From positions 2,082,001 through 2,146,000 of the forward strand of contig NZ_AP021888.1 of the NCBI RefSeq assembly GCF_011398155.1: a stretch of DNA of 64,000 nucleotides, in the 5' to 3' direction. The position numbers and the translations under genes were made by a program. The DNA is from Thiosulfativibrio zosterae (GTDB lineage Bacteria > Pseudomonadota > Gammaproteobacteria > Thiomicrospirales > Thiomicrospiraceae). The notes under the pieces are model-generated. The model was not told the origin of the DNA. It searched no databases and was given only the letters and a program-made list of their open reading frames with translations. Of the stretch, positions 35,246 through 45,102 are shown one piece after another (within the stretch, counting starts at the first letter, position 1; each line of letters opens with the position of its first letter).

Positions 35246-35557
35246 ATGGCTCAAACTGATAACTACTTTGAAATGAAAGAAGAGAATATTGAAAAAGCGT
35301 CCAAAGCTTTAAAAGCCATGGGACACCCCATTCGCTTAAAAATTCTCTGTGTTTTAGGAGAAGAAGAAAAGCCTGTTATGGAAATCGTTGCGCAAGTAGG
35401 CACAACCCAAAGCAATATTTCGCAACACATCGACATCCTTCGTGAAAAAGAAATTATTACCTCGCGCCGTGAGGGCAGCAAAATTCTTTGCAAAGTGCGT
35501 GATACCCAAATTTTGGCATTATTAAATGCCATGCAACAGACTTTTTGCCCGATTTAA
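35246..35557 (+). CDS. ArsR-family transcriptional regulator
   Basis: A 103-residue winged helix-turn-helix protein: ALKAMGHPIRLKILCVLG, then VAQVGTTQSNISQHIDILR as the recognition helix. Only two cysteines are seen, one in LKILCVL and one near the C-terminus (TFCPI), so a metal-binding site is not evident; redox or persulfide sensing is possible for a sulfur oxidiser but is only a guess. It is divergent from ctpA (about 180 bp) and followed by a terminator. Confidence 0.82.
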   Translation: MAQTDNYFEMKEENIEKASKALKAMGHPIRLKILCVLGEEEKPVMEIVAQVGTTQSNISQHIDILREKEIITSRREGSKILCKVRDTQILALLNAMQQTFCPI

Positions 35558-35590
35558 TCAGAAAAGTTTAGCCACCAATTTTCTTCATAA

Positions 35591-35616
35591 AAAAGCCACG
35601 ATTGACGTGGCTTTTT
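35591..35616 (+). terminator. rho-independent terminator after arsR-type gene
   Basis: AAAAGCCACG and CGTGGCTTTTT pair around ATTGA. The run of T on the plus strand and run of A on the left allow use from both strands, serving the convergent genes at 35557 and 35649. Confidence 0.85.
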
Positions 35617-35648
35617 GCTAAACGGCTTCTCAATACCTCAAGCAAAAC

Positions 35649-36440
35649 TTAACGCATGGCCTGCTGTAAATTCACCCGAGTATCAAACATGCCTCTTTCA
35701 GGCAACAATCTTGACTCTAGTCCGTTATTTTGTTGAATCGTTTGAGCATTGTTACCTGATGACTCCGCAGACATATCTCCCTGTGTTTGCGAAGATTCGC
35801 CATCTGATGATGGTGTACTTTCAGTTGATAAGTTAGCGGCTGACATTTCTGCTCTGGCATCAATCATCATTTTTTGAGCAGCCGCAGCCACTTTAATATC
35901 TTGCCCAGAAGGTTGTGCTGGCGCCAAGGCCGCTCTTTGAATGACCTGGGCTTTTTGCAAAGTTGCTTGGGGATCCCCTGAAACCGGCGAGGTATCAATA
36001 CCCACTTCACCACCCACGGCATACTGTTTACCATCTGGTCCGGTTTGATAAGAGAAGCTCATTCCACCACGCGCATAACTGCCTGCTGTAGACAAGTGCG
36101 CCATTTCATGCGCTCTCACTTCGGTGTCTCTGGCTTTAAGCTGTGAGATGACTTGTGCGACCTGCTGTTGGCTTTGTGCTTCTTTTGCCTTGTCCTGGGT
36201 GGACTGCGACTCCATGCCATTGGATTTTTGAGTATTGGGAGCCTCAACAGAATCTTTTGAATTGACCGTTGATGAAGAGGTTTTTTGAGTTGTTTTAGAT
36301 TCCTGCTGAATCAAGGGAGAATAAGAAACAGGCTGATTGGGTGTTGAATGCAATGCAGCATTTGAGCGTGACAAGCCACTCATCGAAGAAATCGATGGCA
36401 TATTCATTGGGCTTGGACTGGCTGAAATACTGGAAATCAT
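35649..36440 (-). CDS. SprA-related putative metalloprotease
   Basis: A 263-residue protein with a long, Ser/Gln/Thr-rich low-complexity N-terminus (about 1-90). It has a central VRAHEMAHLSTAG motif (HExxH zinc site), then SYARGGMSFSYQTGPDGKQYAVGGEVGID, the core of the SprA-related/CJM1 family, and a low-complexity C-terminal tail. There is no clear signal peptide. The HEMAH motif is intact, so protease activity is plausible but untested to my knowledge. It is convergent with the ArsR gene. Confidence 0.75.
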   Translation of the reverse strand: MISSISASPSPMNMPSISSMSGLSRSNAALHSTPNQPVSYSPLIQQESKTTQKTSSSTVNSKDSVEAPNTQKSNGMESQSTQDKAKEAQSQQQVAQVISQLKARDTEVRAHEMAHLSTAGSYARGGMSFSYQTGPDGKQYAVGGEVGIDTSPVSGDPQATLQKAQVIQRAALAPAQPSGQDIKVAAAAQKMMIDARAEMSAANLSTESTPSSDGESSQTQGDMSAESSGNNAQTIQQNNGLESRLLPERGMFDTRVNLQQAMR

Positions 36441-36606
36441 AGTGGTTTTAAAACCTCAACGCTCACATTGACTTATAAACTTTAAGTCAATTATAGACCT
36501 TTTATTTCAAATAAAACAGAGGCTTGGCAATTTTACGCCCTAAACTGATGGTAAAATCCTGAAGGTAATATCGCACAACCCTTTAAATTAGCCATAGGAA
36601 GCTTTC

Positions 36607-37551
36607 GTGCCCGAAAAGATTTCAGTATTAGCGAGAAATGCAACCCTTAGACAGTTACAGGTATTTGAGAGTATCGCACGCCACAACAGCTTTACCAAAG
36701 CTGCCGAAGAACTCCACTTAACGCAACCTACGGTTTCTATGCAGGTTAAAAAATTGGCCGACATTCTGGACACGCCCTTATTTGAGCAAATTGGCCGTAA
36801 AGTCTATTTAACCGGCGCTGGCCAAGCACTTTATGATGCTGCGGATGATATTTTGCGTAAATTGTCGTTTGCCGAACAAAAAATTAACCATCTCAAAGGT
36901 TTTTCTGGGGGCAGTGTGAAATTTTCGGTGATTTCAACCGCACAATATTTTATTCCTAAGGTGATTCACACCTTCACGCAAAGCTATCCCGATGTCACGG
37001 TTTTAATGCGAGTGGGTAACAAAGAAAATTTACTTGAACGCATTTTAGCCAACAAGGATGATTTTTATATTTTGGGTCAACCCCCTGAAGAATTGAATGT
37101 CACCTCTTCACAACTCTCTGTGAATCCATTGGCATTTGTTGCCAATGCCAAACATCCTCTAGTGGGGAAATCGCTCAAAATCGAAGACTTACAAGACGAA
37201 CCCTTTTTAATGCGCGAAACTGGCTCTGGAATTCGCGCGCAATTAGAAAAGGTATTTGCCGCAGCCCATTTTGAACCGCGAGTCAAAATGGTATTGGGTG
37301 GCAATGAAGCCATTCGCTTAGGTCTGTTGCAAAACCTAGGTATCTCGATCACCTCCATTCCCACTTTAATGGACGAAATCACGCAAAATGAAATCGCCAT
37401 TCTCAATGTCCAAGGGTTTCCAATTCATCGACACTGGTATTTAGCTTATCCAAAAGGCAAGGTGCTCTCCTTAGCCGCAGAGAAGCTTATAGAACTTTTA
37501 CAGGCAGAAGGACAGCTCTTAAGCAGCAAAGCATTTAATAAAATCTATTAA
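36607..37551 (+). CDS. cbbR: LysR-type regulator CbbR
   Basis: A 314-residue LysR-type regulator with the N-terminal HTH (LRQLQVFESIARHNSFTKAA, then LTQPTVSMQVKKLAD) and a two-lobed effector domain. The start is GTG at 36607 with AGGA 7 nt upstream. It lies immediately upstream of cbbM in the same direction rather than divergent, but proximity to RubisCO and sequence style identify CbbR, which activates cbb genes in response to metabolites such as RuBP or NADPH (family knowledge). Confidence 0.87.
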   Translation: MPEKISVLARNATLRQLQVFESIARHNSFTKAAEELHLTQPTVSMQVKKLADILDTPLFEQIGRKVYLTGAGQALYDAADDILRKLSFAEQKINHLKGFSGGSVKFSVISTAQYFIPKVIHTFTQSYPDVTVLMRVGNKENLLERILANKDDFYILGQPPEELNVTSSQLSVNPLAFVANAKHPLVGKSLKIEDLQDEPFLMRETGSGIRAQLEKVFAAAHFEPRVKMVLGGNEAIRLGLLQNLGISITSIPTLMDEITQNEIAILNVQGFPIHRHWYLAYPKGKVLSLAAEKLIELLQAEGQLLSSKAFNKIY

Positions 37552-37569
37552 TACCGACTTTAATATAGA

Positions 37570-37630
37570 TAATTGATTATATGTATAATAAAAATAATTG
37601 ATTTGTCTTTATTGTTCAGCGCCCTATAAT
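37570..37630 (+). promoter_or_regulatory. cbbM promoter with LysR-like repeats
   Basis: TTGTCT (37603-37608) and TATAAT (37625-37630) are spaced by 16 bp, about 100 bp upstream of the cbbM ATG. Upstream, two TAATTGATT repeats 25 bp apart (near 37570 and 37595) sit in AT-rich DNA, a plausible CbbR site pair. This places the start of the mRNA near 37637 and a leader of about 95 nt. Confidence 0.6.
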
Positions 37631-37731
37631 GAGCGCTCAAACTTTTGGGATTGAATTGTTTTGGGACAATTCAATTGAAACTAAGGATAGTGTTTTTAAA
37701 TAAGCAACATCCTAATATTGAGGTAAGAAAA

Positions 37732-39111
37732 ATGGATCAGTCGAATCGTTACGCTGACTTGTCTTTGAAAGAAGAAGACTTGATTAAAGGTCAAAACCAC
37801 ATTCTTGTGGCTTATACAATGGAACCAGCTGCTGGTTACGGTTACTTAGAAGTTGCTGCTCACATCGCTGCAGAATCTTCAACTGGTACTAACGTTGAAG
37901 TATGTACTACAGATGATTTCACTAAAGGCGTTGACGCTTTAGTTTATGAAATCGACGAAGCTCAAGGCATCATGAAAGTTGCTTACCCATTTGATTTATT
38001 TGACCGTAACGGTACAGATGGTAAGACAATGTTGGTTTCTTTCCTAACACTAGCCATTGGTAACAACCAAGGTATGGGTGATGTTAAGAACCTACAAATG
38101 TTTGACTTCTGGGTTCCAGAAACTAAGCTACACCTATTCGACGGTCCAGCAGTAGACATCACTAACATGTGGCGTATGCTTGGTCGTGACAAAGACAACG
38201 GTGGTTACATCGCTGGTACAATCATCAAGCCAAAACTAGGTCTTCGTCCAGAGCCTTTCGCAGATGCTGCATACCAGTTCTGGTTAGGTGGTGACTTCAT
38301 CAAGAACGATGAACCACAAGGAAACCAAGTTTTCTGCCCAATGAAAAAAGTAATTCCTTTAGTTGTTGACGCTATGAAGCGTGCGCAAGATGAAACTGGT
38401 GACACTAAGTTGTTCTCAGCTAACATCACTGCTGACGACCATTATGAAATGCTTTACCGTGCAGACTACATCCTAGAAACTTTCGGTGAAATGGCACCTC
38501 AAGTTGCTTTCCTAGTTGATGGTTATGTTGGTGGTCCAGGAATGATTACTACTGCTCGTCGTAACTACCCAGGTCAATACTTGCACTATCACCGTGCGGG
38601 TCACGGCGCAATCACTTCGCCTTCAGCGAAGCGTGGTTACACTGCATTTGTTCTAGCTAAGATCTCTCGTCTACAGGGTGCTTCTGGTATCCACGTGGGC
38701 ACTATGGGCTTCGGTAAAATGGAAGGTGGAGCGGATGACCGTAACATCGCTTACATGATCGAACGCGAAGAAGCCCAAGGTCCAGCATTCTTCCAAAAAT
38801 GGAACGGAATGAAGCCTACTACTCCTATCATCTCTGGTGGTATGAACGCTCTACGTCTACCTGGTTTCTTTGAAAACCTAGGTCACGGTAACGTAATCAA
38901 CACTTCTGGTGGTGGTTCTTACGGACATATCGATTCTCCTGCTGCGGGTGCTATCTCTCTACGTCAATCGTATGAGTGCTGGAAATCTGGTGCAGATCCA
39001 ATCGAATTCGCTAAAGACCACAACGAGTTTGCTCGTGCATTTGAGTCTTTCCCAGGCGATGCAGACAAAATCTTCCCAGGTTGGAGAGAAAAATTGGGCG
39101 TTCACAAGTAA
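37732..39111 (+). CDS. cbbM: Form II RubisCO CbbM
   Basis: 459 residues from the ATG at 37732, preceded by GAGGTAAG; a longer frame to 37645 is not credible. The sequence is form II Rubis[28 protein letters not shown] (carbamylated Lys region), HRAGHGA, loop-6 [10 protein letters not shown] and [13 protein letters not shown]. It fixes CO2 onto RuBP. Form II enzymes suit high CO2 and low O2. The codons are visibly biased (GGT, GCT, CTA, AAC) relative to neighbours, as expected for a very highly expressed gene. A strong terminator follows. Confidence 0.97.
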   Translation: MDQSNRYADLSLKEEDLIKGQNHILVAYTMEPAAGYGYLEVAAHIAAESSTGTNVEVCTTDDFTKGVDALVYEIDEAQGIMKVAYPFDLFDRNGTDGKTMLVSFLTLAIGNNQGMGDVKNLQMFDFWVPETKLHLFDGPAVDITNMWRMLGRDKDNGGYIAGTIIKPKLGLRPEPFADAAYQFWLGGDFIKNDEPQGNQVFCPMKKVIPLVVDAMKRAQDETGDTKLFSANITADDHYEMLYRADYILETFGEMAPQVAFLVDGYVGGPGMITTARRNYPGQYLHYHRAGHGAITSPSAKRGYTAFVLAKISRLQGASGIHVGTMGFGKMEGGADDRNIAYMIEREEAQGPAFFQKWNGMKPTTPIISGGMNALRLPGFFENLGHGNVINTSGGGSYGHIDSPAAGAISLRQSYECWKSGADPIEFAKDHNEFARAFESFPGDADKIFPGWREKLGVHK

Positions 39112-39150
39112 TTATTCTTAACGAATGTTTATTTAGAAACCCAAAAAAGA

Positions 39151-39178
39151 ACCTCTGCTTTCGAGCAGGGGTTTTTTT
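39151..39178 (+). terminator. cbbM terminator with TTCG loop
   Basis: AACCTCTGCT and AGCAGGGGTT pair around TTCG, followed by seven T. It separates cbbM from cbbQ and would give a large excess of RubisCO transcript. Confidence 0.92.
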
Positions 39179-39307
39179 AACTCCAAATTCTATCCCGTTA
39201 TCTTTACTAGGTTATTTAATCCAAGTGGTTTTGCGCGCGCGCCTGAGCCATTTTGATTAAACAACCTAGCTTCAACACATTCAAAACTCTAGTTACGAGG
39301 AACCATC

Positions 39308-40108
39308 ATGGATATTTCACAATACAAAATCAACAATGAACCTTTTTACGATGCACAATCTAACGAAGTAGAACTTTACACGGCTGCTTATGCGGCGCGC
39401 CTACCCGTGATGGTTAAAGGCCCCACCGGTTGTGGTAAATCGCGTTTTGTTGAACATATGGCTTGGAAACTCGGTAAGCCGATCATCACCGTTTCTTGTA
39501 ACGAAGACATTACGGCTTCGGATTTAGTTGGCCGTTATTTATTAGATGCTAATGGCACGCGCTGGGTTGACGGCCCTTTAACCATGGCGGCTCGTTATGG
39601 CGCGATTTGTTATTTAGATGAAATTGTTGAAGCCCGTCAAGACACCATGGTGGTTATCCATGCACTGACAGATCACCGTCGTGAATTATCTTTAGATAAA
39701 AAAGGCGAATTGATTAAAGCCCACCCAGATTTCCAGTTGGTCATTTCATACAACCCTGGCTACCAGTCACTCATGAAAGATTTAAAACAATCAACCAAAC
39801 AGCGTTTCTGCGCTTTGGACTTTGACTATGCTGCCCCAGAAGTAGAATCTCATATTCTACAAGTGGAAGGTAAAGTGGATGCGGCAACTGCAGATAAACT
39901 GGTTAAGATTGGTGAAACTGCGCGTAATCTAAAAGGTCACGGCCTTGACGAAGGGATTTCTACCCGCTTAATGGTTTATGCTGCAACGCTGATTAATCAA
40001 GGGATTACGCCAATCGAAGCTTGTAAAATGGCTTTAGTGCGCCCCATCACAGACGATGCCGATATTCGTCAAACGCTAGACAATGCAATCGAAATGATTT
40101 TTGGATAA
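39308..40108 (+). CDS. cbbQ: RubisCO activase subunit CbbQ
   Basis: A 266-residue AAA+ ATPase of the MoxR/CbbQ group with Walker A GPTGCGKSR, Walker B AICYLDEIVEA and sensor segment VISYNPGYQ. CbbQ hexamers pair with CbbO to remove inhibitory sugar phosphates from RubisCO. It lies between cbbM and cbbO, as in other sulfur oxidisers with form II RubisCO. The RBS is GAGGAA. A terminator containing the palindrome lies between it and cbbO. Confidence 0.93.
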   Translation: MDISQYKINNEPFYDAQSNEVELYTAAYAARLPVMVKGPTGCGKSRFVEHMAWKLGKPIITVSCNEDITASDLVGRYLLDANGTRWVDGPLTMAARYGAICYLDEIVEARQDTMVVIHALTDHRRELSLDKKGELIKAHPDFQLVISYNPGYQSLMKDLKQSTKQRFCALDFDYAAPEVESHILQVEGKVDAATADKLVKIGETARNLKGHGLDEGISTRLMVYAATLINQGITPIEACKMALVRPITDDADIRQTLDNAIEMIFG

Positions 40109-40124
40109 AAACACCAAAAAACTT

Positions 40125-40165
40125 GCCTAAAAATAACCAGGCCTGGTCATTTTTAGGCGTTTTTT
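40125..40165 (+). terminator. cbbQ terminator built on the palindrome
   Basis: GCCTAAAAAT pairs with ATTTTTAGGC, with AACCAGGCCTGGTC forming the upper stem, followed by GTTTTTT. This is one continuous hairpin of 34 bp. Confidence 0.9.
40135..40148. repeat. CCAGGCCTGG palindrome, copy 6
   Basis: AACCAGGCCTGGTC forms the apex of the cbbQ terminator. Confidence 0.9.
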
Positions 40166-40236
40166 GGACTTGAATCATTAAAAAAATTAATGATTTTACC
40201 AATCTTATTCAAATCTAAGACAAAGAGCCCCCTATT

Positions 40237-42498
40237 ATGGAAGCAGAAATTCTCTCCCAATACGAAGCGCTGTTTACATGTGGTTTTCCTAAAGCAAAAG
40301 AGGTTTTCCCAGCCTGTATTGCGGATGCGCACAATCATTTGTCCCCTGAGGGCGTGCAAGCCTATATTGATGGCGCAAACTTCATCTGTAAAATCGGCAT
40401 GGGCGTTGAACCCGTGTTGGTTTACCTAGAAGTCATGCCCGAAATTGCAACCCACATAGGCAAAGGCACCATGAAAATGGTGGCGGACTATACCTATGTC
40501 ATCGCTCGCAGTCCCAACAAAAAAGCCTTAATCCCATTCCTAAATTCTTTAAGTAGCGTTTGTCGTCGTATCGACCGTATTGAAGATTTACAGATGTATC
40601 TCGATATCATCAGCGAATATGTTGAAAAGACGCAAACCGTCATTCATGGTCACCACTCTTTATACGAAAGTCCGGGAATGATTGCCTTACTCAACTCCAT
40701 GCCACAACTCATTTCCAAGTTGTGCCTAAACGGCATTCGCAACTTTATTGATTACGGTGCACGCAACTATCGCAACGCGCCAGACCAACAAATTGAATAT
40801 TTTGAACTGACCTCGCATGATGCCAAAAGCATTATTCAACGCGAACGCAAAGGCACCACCTTTAAAGGTGTCGAACGCCACATGGAAATGCTCAAAGACT
40901 GCCTGTGGGATTGCGATTTACCTTTCTCGGTTTTCTCTACCGCCTTTGACCAAATTCGTAAACCTGTGCCCTACTTAGACTCGCAATTGATTGCGGTGCC
41001 TGATGTCTACGAAATGGAAAATGGGGTTAGCGGATTAAATCGCTACCGTGCCATGTTAGCGCATTTGATGGCGCACCATACCTGGTCGACCAAACTTATG
41101 GCCGATAACTTTGCACCCCATACGCAATTGTTTATTTCGACCTTTGAAGATTGCCGTGTTGACCGTTTGGCGATGGCACGTTACCCAGGTCTTAAACCCT
41201 TATTTTTAGCGTTGCACCCATTTCCGCCAAAAGGCGCGTGTGATCCAGAACATCAATCTTGTTTACGCTATCGTGCTGCGCGATTATCGCGCGCCTTGAT
41301 GGATGAAAACTTCGATACTGAAAATGGACTCTTGGAAGAGTTTCGGGTTCGATTTAATGCCATCTTAGATGAAAAAGGTGAAAACTCCACCACCCAAGAC
41401 ATGAGCAAACTCGGTACCGATTTCTTTGTGAAAACCCGCAAAAAAACCGACAGTCAACCCGACATTTACTGGGATGACACCGAAATCAGCTATCGTGATG
41501 ACAACCGTTTTATCTGGTTTCACCACGAAGAAAATGACGAAGCCGAAGATTTTCACAACAATGAATATCAATCCGAAGAACGCATTGTGGATGACGCCAA
41601 CAGCTTGCCACCGCGTCATTATGATGAATGGGATTACAACTCAGAATCCTATCGCCCTGATTGGGCAACGGTTTACGAACGTTTGCACCCCAGTGGCGAC
41701 TCTGGAAAGATTGACCGTTTGATGGAAAAGCATGGCGCGCTAGCCAATCGTTTGAAAAAAATGATTGAAGCCCTTAAACCACAAAACAAAAAACGCATTC
41801 GCTTCCAAGAAGAAGGCGAAGAGCTGGATTTGGATGTGGCCTTGCGCTCAATCATTGACTTTAAATCTGGCCAAGCACCTGACCCACGCATCAATTACAG
41901 CCACACCACTGACAGCCGCAATATTGCTGTGATGTTATTGGTGGATACCTCACAATCACTCAATCAGCGCAATAAAGACTCTGGACAAACGCTATTAGAG
42001 TTATCCGAAGAGGCCTTAGCCATTACTGCTTGGACAGTAGAGCAACTGGGCGATAAGTTTGCCATTGCTGGGTTTAGTTCTGATACGCGTCATGAAGTGC
42101 GTTACTCACACATCAAAGGCTATTCAGAACATTATGGCGACGAAGTTAAAGCGCGTATTGCCGCGATGAAAGCCGAATATTCAACGCGCATGGGTGCGGC
42201 GATGCGTCATGCAGCGCATTACTTAGAAGCCCAAAAGGCAGAAAAGAAATTAATGCTGATTTTGACCGATGGCGAACCGGCGGATATCGATACCAAAGAT
42301 CCTCAAATGTTGATTCAAGACACTCATAAAGCTGTTGAAGAACTCAAGAGCAGAGGGATTTATTCCTACTGCATTACTTTGGATCCAAAAGCGGATGAGT
42401 ATGTCGCCGATATTTTTGGCAACCAATACACCGTAATAGATCATGTTGATAAATTACCTGAAATGCTACCTCAGGTATTTATGAAATTGACCCATTAA
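40237..42498 (+). CDS. cbbO: RubisCO activase adaptor CbbO (VWA protein)
   Basis: A 753-residue protein. A long helical N-terminal region is followed by an acidic linker (about 400-470, rich in Asp and Glu) and a C-terminal von Willebrand factor A domain with MIDAS motif DTSQS and LTDGEPADID. CbbO binds the CbbQ ring and RubisCO, and its MIDAS is needed for activase function (family knowledge). The ATG lies 72 bp after the palindrome terminator, so its expression depends on readthrough or a promoter in that spacer. Confidence 0.92.
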   Translation: MEAEILSQYEALFTCGFPKAKEVFPACIADAHNHLSPEGVQAYIDGANFICKIGMGVEPVLVYLEVMPEIATHIGKGTMKMVADYTYVIARSPNKKALIPFLNSLSSVCRRIDRIEDLQMYLDIISEYVEKTQTVIHGHHSLYESPGMIALLNSMPQLISKLCLNGIRNFIDYGARNYRNAPDQQIEYFELTSHDAKSIIQRERKGTTFKGVERHMEMLKDCLWDCDLPFSVFSTAFDQIRKPVPYLDSQLIAVPDVYEMENGVSGLNRYRAMLAHLMAHHTWSTKLMADNFAPHTQLFISTFEDCRVDRLAMARYPGLKPLFLALHPFPPKGACDPEHQSCLRYRAARLSRALMDENFDTENGLLEEFRVRFNAILDEKGENSTTQDMSKLGTDFFVKTRKKTDSQPDIYWDDTEISYRDDNRFIWFHHEENDEAEDFHNNEYQSEERIVDDANSLPPRHYDEWDYNSESYRPDWATVYERLHPSGDSGKIDRLMEKHGALANRLKKMIEALKPQNKKRIRFQEEGEELDLDVALRSIIDFKSGQAPDPRINYSHTTDSRNIAVMLLVDTSQSLNQRNKDSGQTLLELSEEALAITAWTVEQLGDKFAIAGFSSDTRHEVRYSHIKGYSEHYGDEVKARIAAMKAEYSTRMGAAMRHAAHYLEAQKAEKKLMLILTDGEPADIDTKDPQMLIQDTHKAVEELKSRGIYSYCITLDPKADEYVADIFGNQYTVIDHVDKLPEMLPQVFMKLTH

Positions 42499-42521
42499 TT
42501 GGTATAATCCATCAAATCCAT

Positions 42522-42550
42522 AAAAAATGCCCTCACAAAGGGCATTTTTT
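42522..42550 (+). terminator. cbbO terminator
   Basis: AAAAAATGCCCT and AGGGCATTTTTT pair around CACAA, giving a strong hairpin with T-tract between cbbO and can. Confidence 0.9.
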
Positions 42551-42597
42551 ATAAGTAAATTTTATCCCAAAAGGATAGGCTGCAAAGGACAACCGTT

Positions 42598-43266
42598 ATG
42601 TGCCAAAATTGTGATTGTAAGACTGAAACTCATGTTCCCTCTATCAAACAACTCTTTGATAACAATGCCTTATGGGTTGAAGAACGCATTGCGCAAAACC
42701 CAAATTTCTTTACCACCCTTTCTCAACAACAAAAGCCCGAATACCTGTGGATAGGCTGTTCTGATAGCCGTGTTCCTGCGAATGAATTGGTCAAAATGGA
42801 TCCAGGCACTATTTTTGTTCACCGTAATATTGCTAACTTGATTAACTCTAGTGATATGAATGCTTTATCTGTCATTCAATATGCCGTTGAGGTTTTAAAG
42901 GTAAAACACATTATTGTCAATGGACATTATGGTTGCGGTGGTGTGATTGCCGCGATGGAAGACAACAACCCTGACCTGATTGACCATTGGATTCGACCCA
43001 TTCGTAAATATTACCAACGGGTACAAACCGAACTCGATGCCATGCCAGAAGAAGCGCGAATTAATCGCCTATGTGAAATTAATGTGGTTGAACAAGTGCG
43101 TAATATCTGCCATATTCCAGCGGTTCGTAAGGCATGGAAAAAAGGCCAAGAACTCTCTGTGCATGGTTTTATTTACGACATTAAAGATGGTTGTTTACAT
43201 GACATGGGCATTTCTATCAGCGATATCAAAGCGGCCGAAGAAGCCGTCTTGCGCGCCAACGACTAG
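42598..43266 (+). CDS. can: Beta-carbonic anhydrase
   Basis: A 222-residue beta-class carbonic anhydrase. Zn ligands are in CSDSRVP (Cys, Asp, Arg) and NGHYGCGGV (His and Cys). The N-terminus has an extra cysteine cluster MCQNCDCK. It interconverts CO2 and bicarbonate and is placed after cbbO, consistent with carbon supply to RubisCO. AAAGGA lies upstream of the ATG. The stop overlaps the convergent neighbour by 4 nt. Confidence 0.93.
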   Translation: MCQNCDCKTETHVPSIKQLFDNNALWVEERIAQNPNFFTTLSQQQKPEYLWIGCSDSRVPANELVKMDPGTIFVHRNIANLINSSDMNALSVIQYAVEVLKVKHIIVNGHYGCGGVIAAMEDNNPDLIDHWIRPIRKYYQRVQTELDAMPEEARINRLCEINVVEQVRNICHIPAVRKAWKKGQELSVHGFIYDIKDGCLHDMGISISDIKAAEEAVLRAND

Positions 43267-43688
43267 TCGTTTTTGCCCGCCACAAAAGCCGCCATTAAGG
43301 CTTGGTGCTCAACAGAGTTTGCAACCAAGTCTTTTCCCCAAAACTGCTGACTGATGGTATTTAACAAACCAAAAGATTGCTGAGCCAGCCAAAACTGTTT
43401 AAAGCCTTCAAAATCAAATGTCTGCTCAGTTTCATTATAAAACTGCACAGCCAAACCTTGCGGGTCTTCAAAAACAATCTCTGAAGACTCCATCACCTCT
43501 AATTCATACGAATAACTGCCAATACCATTTTCTTGGGCAATCACACTACAAAAGTCAGGCAACTCCCCTTGGCTACGCTTAGCCCAGTCATCTAAATTGA
43601 GCTGAGTACTTGGCGTATGCTCAACCCCTTTAAAGTAAAACGGAATTTTGGCGGTGATGCGATTATTCAAAGTCCTTCTCCTGTTCAA
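43263..43688 (-). CDS. Conserved hypothetical protein
   Basis: A 141-residue protein that I cannot assign. It starts MNRRRTLNN (basic), has no signal peptide or transmembrane segment and is rich in aromatic and acidic residues in the second half. It is convergent with can, sharing 4 nt, and is preceded by an intergenic region shared with the YeeE/YedE gene, to which it is divergent. The start could be later, but the frame and codon use support a real gene. Confidence 0.45.
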   Translation of the reverse strand: MNRRRTLNNRITAKIPFYFKGVEHTPSTQLNLDDWAKRSQGELPDFCSVIAQENGIGSYSYELEVMESSEIVFEDPQGLAVQFYNETEQTFDFEGFKQFWLAQQSFGLLNTISQQFWGKDLVANSVEHQALMAAFVAGKND

Positions 43689-43866
43689 AAGTGGCCCTAT
43701 TATAACAAGGGACCTCCCCTCTTTAAGTCTTTAATCACTGGCTAATATTAGCCGCTGACTTTATAACAAAAACCAATAGCTTCATTGAAAACCATAATTA
43801 TTTTTTATAAAACTTTGCGATTATCATAAAGCCCAGCTCATCACAAATTGAGGAAATTTTACGCTT

Positions 43867-45030
43867 ATGCCACCCCTTGCAAACCCCAAAACTGCACTTT
43901 TGCAGAATCCTGCATTATTTGGATTGATTGGTTTAGGCATTTTATTTTTTGCCAGCCAGTTTTTTATGACCCCTGCTCTAAGCCTTTTTCTCATAGGTAC
44001 GCTGTTTGGCGCTACCCTTAATTACTTTCAATTTGGGTTTCGCACCTGCTCACAAGAATTATTAAATCAGGGGCAGACGCTGGGCATCCGCGCCATGATT
44101 ATCATGCTGGCCACGAGCAGTGTTTTGTTTTTTGGCTTACTCTCTTTTGGCAGCTTAAATGAGCAACCTTTAAGAGGTTTTGTTCAACCACTCAGCCTAG
44201 CTGTGATTGGCGGTGCTTTTGTATTCGGGATGGGAATGCAACTTGCAACAGGCTGTACCTCTGGCACACTCAATCGATTAGGGCAATTGCAACCTATGTC
44301 TTTAGTGAGCTTTCTCGCTTTATTGGTCGGCGGCGTTATGGCAGCCAATCACAGTGACTTCTGGGCAAATTCCCCAGCACTCCCGCCAGTATCCGTGTTA
44401 CAAACCTTTGGGCTTGAGCTGGGTCTTAGCTTACAACTGGCATTTTTAGGCAGTTTATATCTTTTGCTCAGTTACCAAGAAAAACGCAGTCTTGGAAAGG
44501 TTTCTCCATTATTAACTCAGTCTATTTGGAAAATCGGGCAATGGCACCCTTGGTTAAAAGCGGGTATTTTATTAGCCCTCTTAAATGCACTGTTACTCGC
44601 GTTTTCTGGACAACCCTGGTCAATTGCTAATGTTTTGCCTATTTGGGGATTAAAGTTATCCGATTCCTTGCAAGTGCCAATTGATTGGTCTTTCTGGAGC
44701 TATGGCATGACCTATGCCAATCGCATTGAATCCAGCATTTTTGTAGACCCGGTTAGCTTAACCACCCTAGGCATCATTGTGGGTGCTTTGCTGGTGACCT
44801 TATTAAAACCCCAACTCTCAAGACATCAAGAAAAACATCCTTTGAAGACTTATATCATGGCTTTAATGGGTGGCTTTTTAATGGGATATGGTGCAGTGAT
44901 TGCATCAGGTTGCAATATAGGGGCATTTTTTAGCGGCATCAGCTCTGGGAGTTTACACGGATGGCTTTGGGGATTCAGTGCATTAGCGGGTAATGCTGTG
45001 ATTATTCATTTAAGAAATCGTTTTGCATGA
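43867..45030 (+). CDS. YeeE/YedE family sulfur-compound transporter
   Basis: A 387-residue membrane protein with about ten hydrophobic segments. It has the two family Cys motifs ATGCTSGTLNRLG and ASGCNIGAFFSGISSGS. In the characterised member TsuA such cysteines relay thiosulfate across the membrane. Here the transported species may be thiosulfate, sulfide or another sulfur species. GAGGAA lies upstream. It is convergent with fccB and shares a bidirectional terminator, consistent with a sulfur locus. Confidence 0.83.
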   Translation: MPPLANPKTALLQNPALFGLIGLGILFFASQFFMTPALSLFLIGTLFGATLNYFQFGFRTCSQELLNQGQTLGIRAMIIMLATSSVLFFGLLSFGSLNEQPLRGFVQPLSLAVIGGAFVFGMGMQLATGCTSGTLNRLGQLQPMSLVSFLALLVGGVMAANHSDFWANSPALPPVSVLQTFGLELGLSLQLAFLGSLYLLLSYQEKRSLGKVSPLLTQSIWKIGQWHPWLKAGILLALLNALLLAFSGQPWSIANVLPIWGLKLSDSLQVPIDWSFWSYGMTYANRIESSIFVDPVSLTTLGIIVGALLVTLLKPQLSRHQEKHPLKTYIMALMGGFLMGYGAVIASGCNIGAFFSGISSGSLHGWLWGFSALAGNAVIIHLRNRFA

Positions 45031-45041
45031 CGCTCATAAAA

Positions 45042-45069
45042 AAAGCCCTTGTATTCTCACAAGGGCTTA
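45042..45069. terminator. Shared terminator of YeeE gene and fccAB
   Basis: AAGCCCTTGT pairs with ACAAGGGCTT around ATTCTC. On the minus strand it runs into seven T, so it mainly serves fccB; the T-tract on the plus strand is weaker. Confidence 0.85.
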
Positions 45070-45102
45070 ATCATTAAAGTTCATCAAAGATAATGAAGTT
45101 AA

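Noticed and set aside
42487-42508. Possible promoter for can (TTGACC and TATAAT)
   Set aside because: The spacing is only 10 bp, and the first hexamer lies in the end of cbbO.
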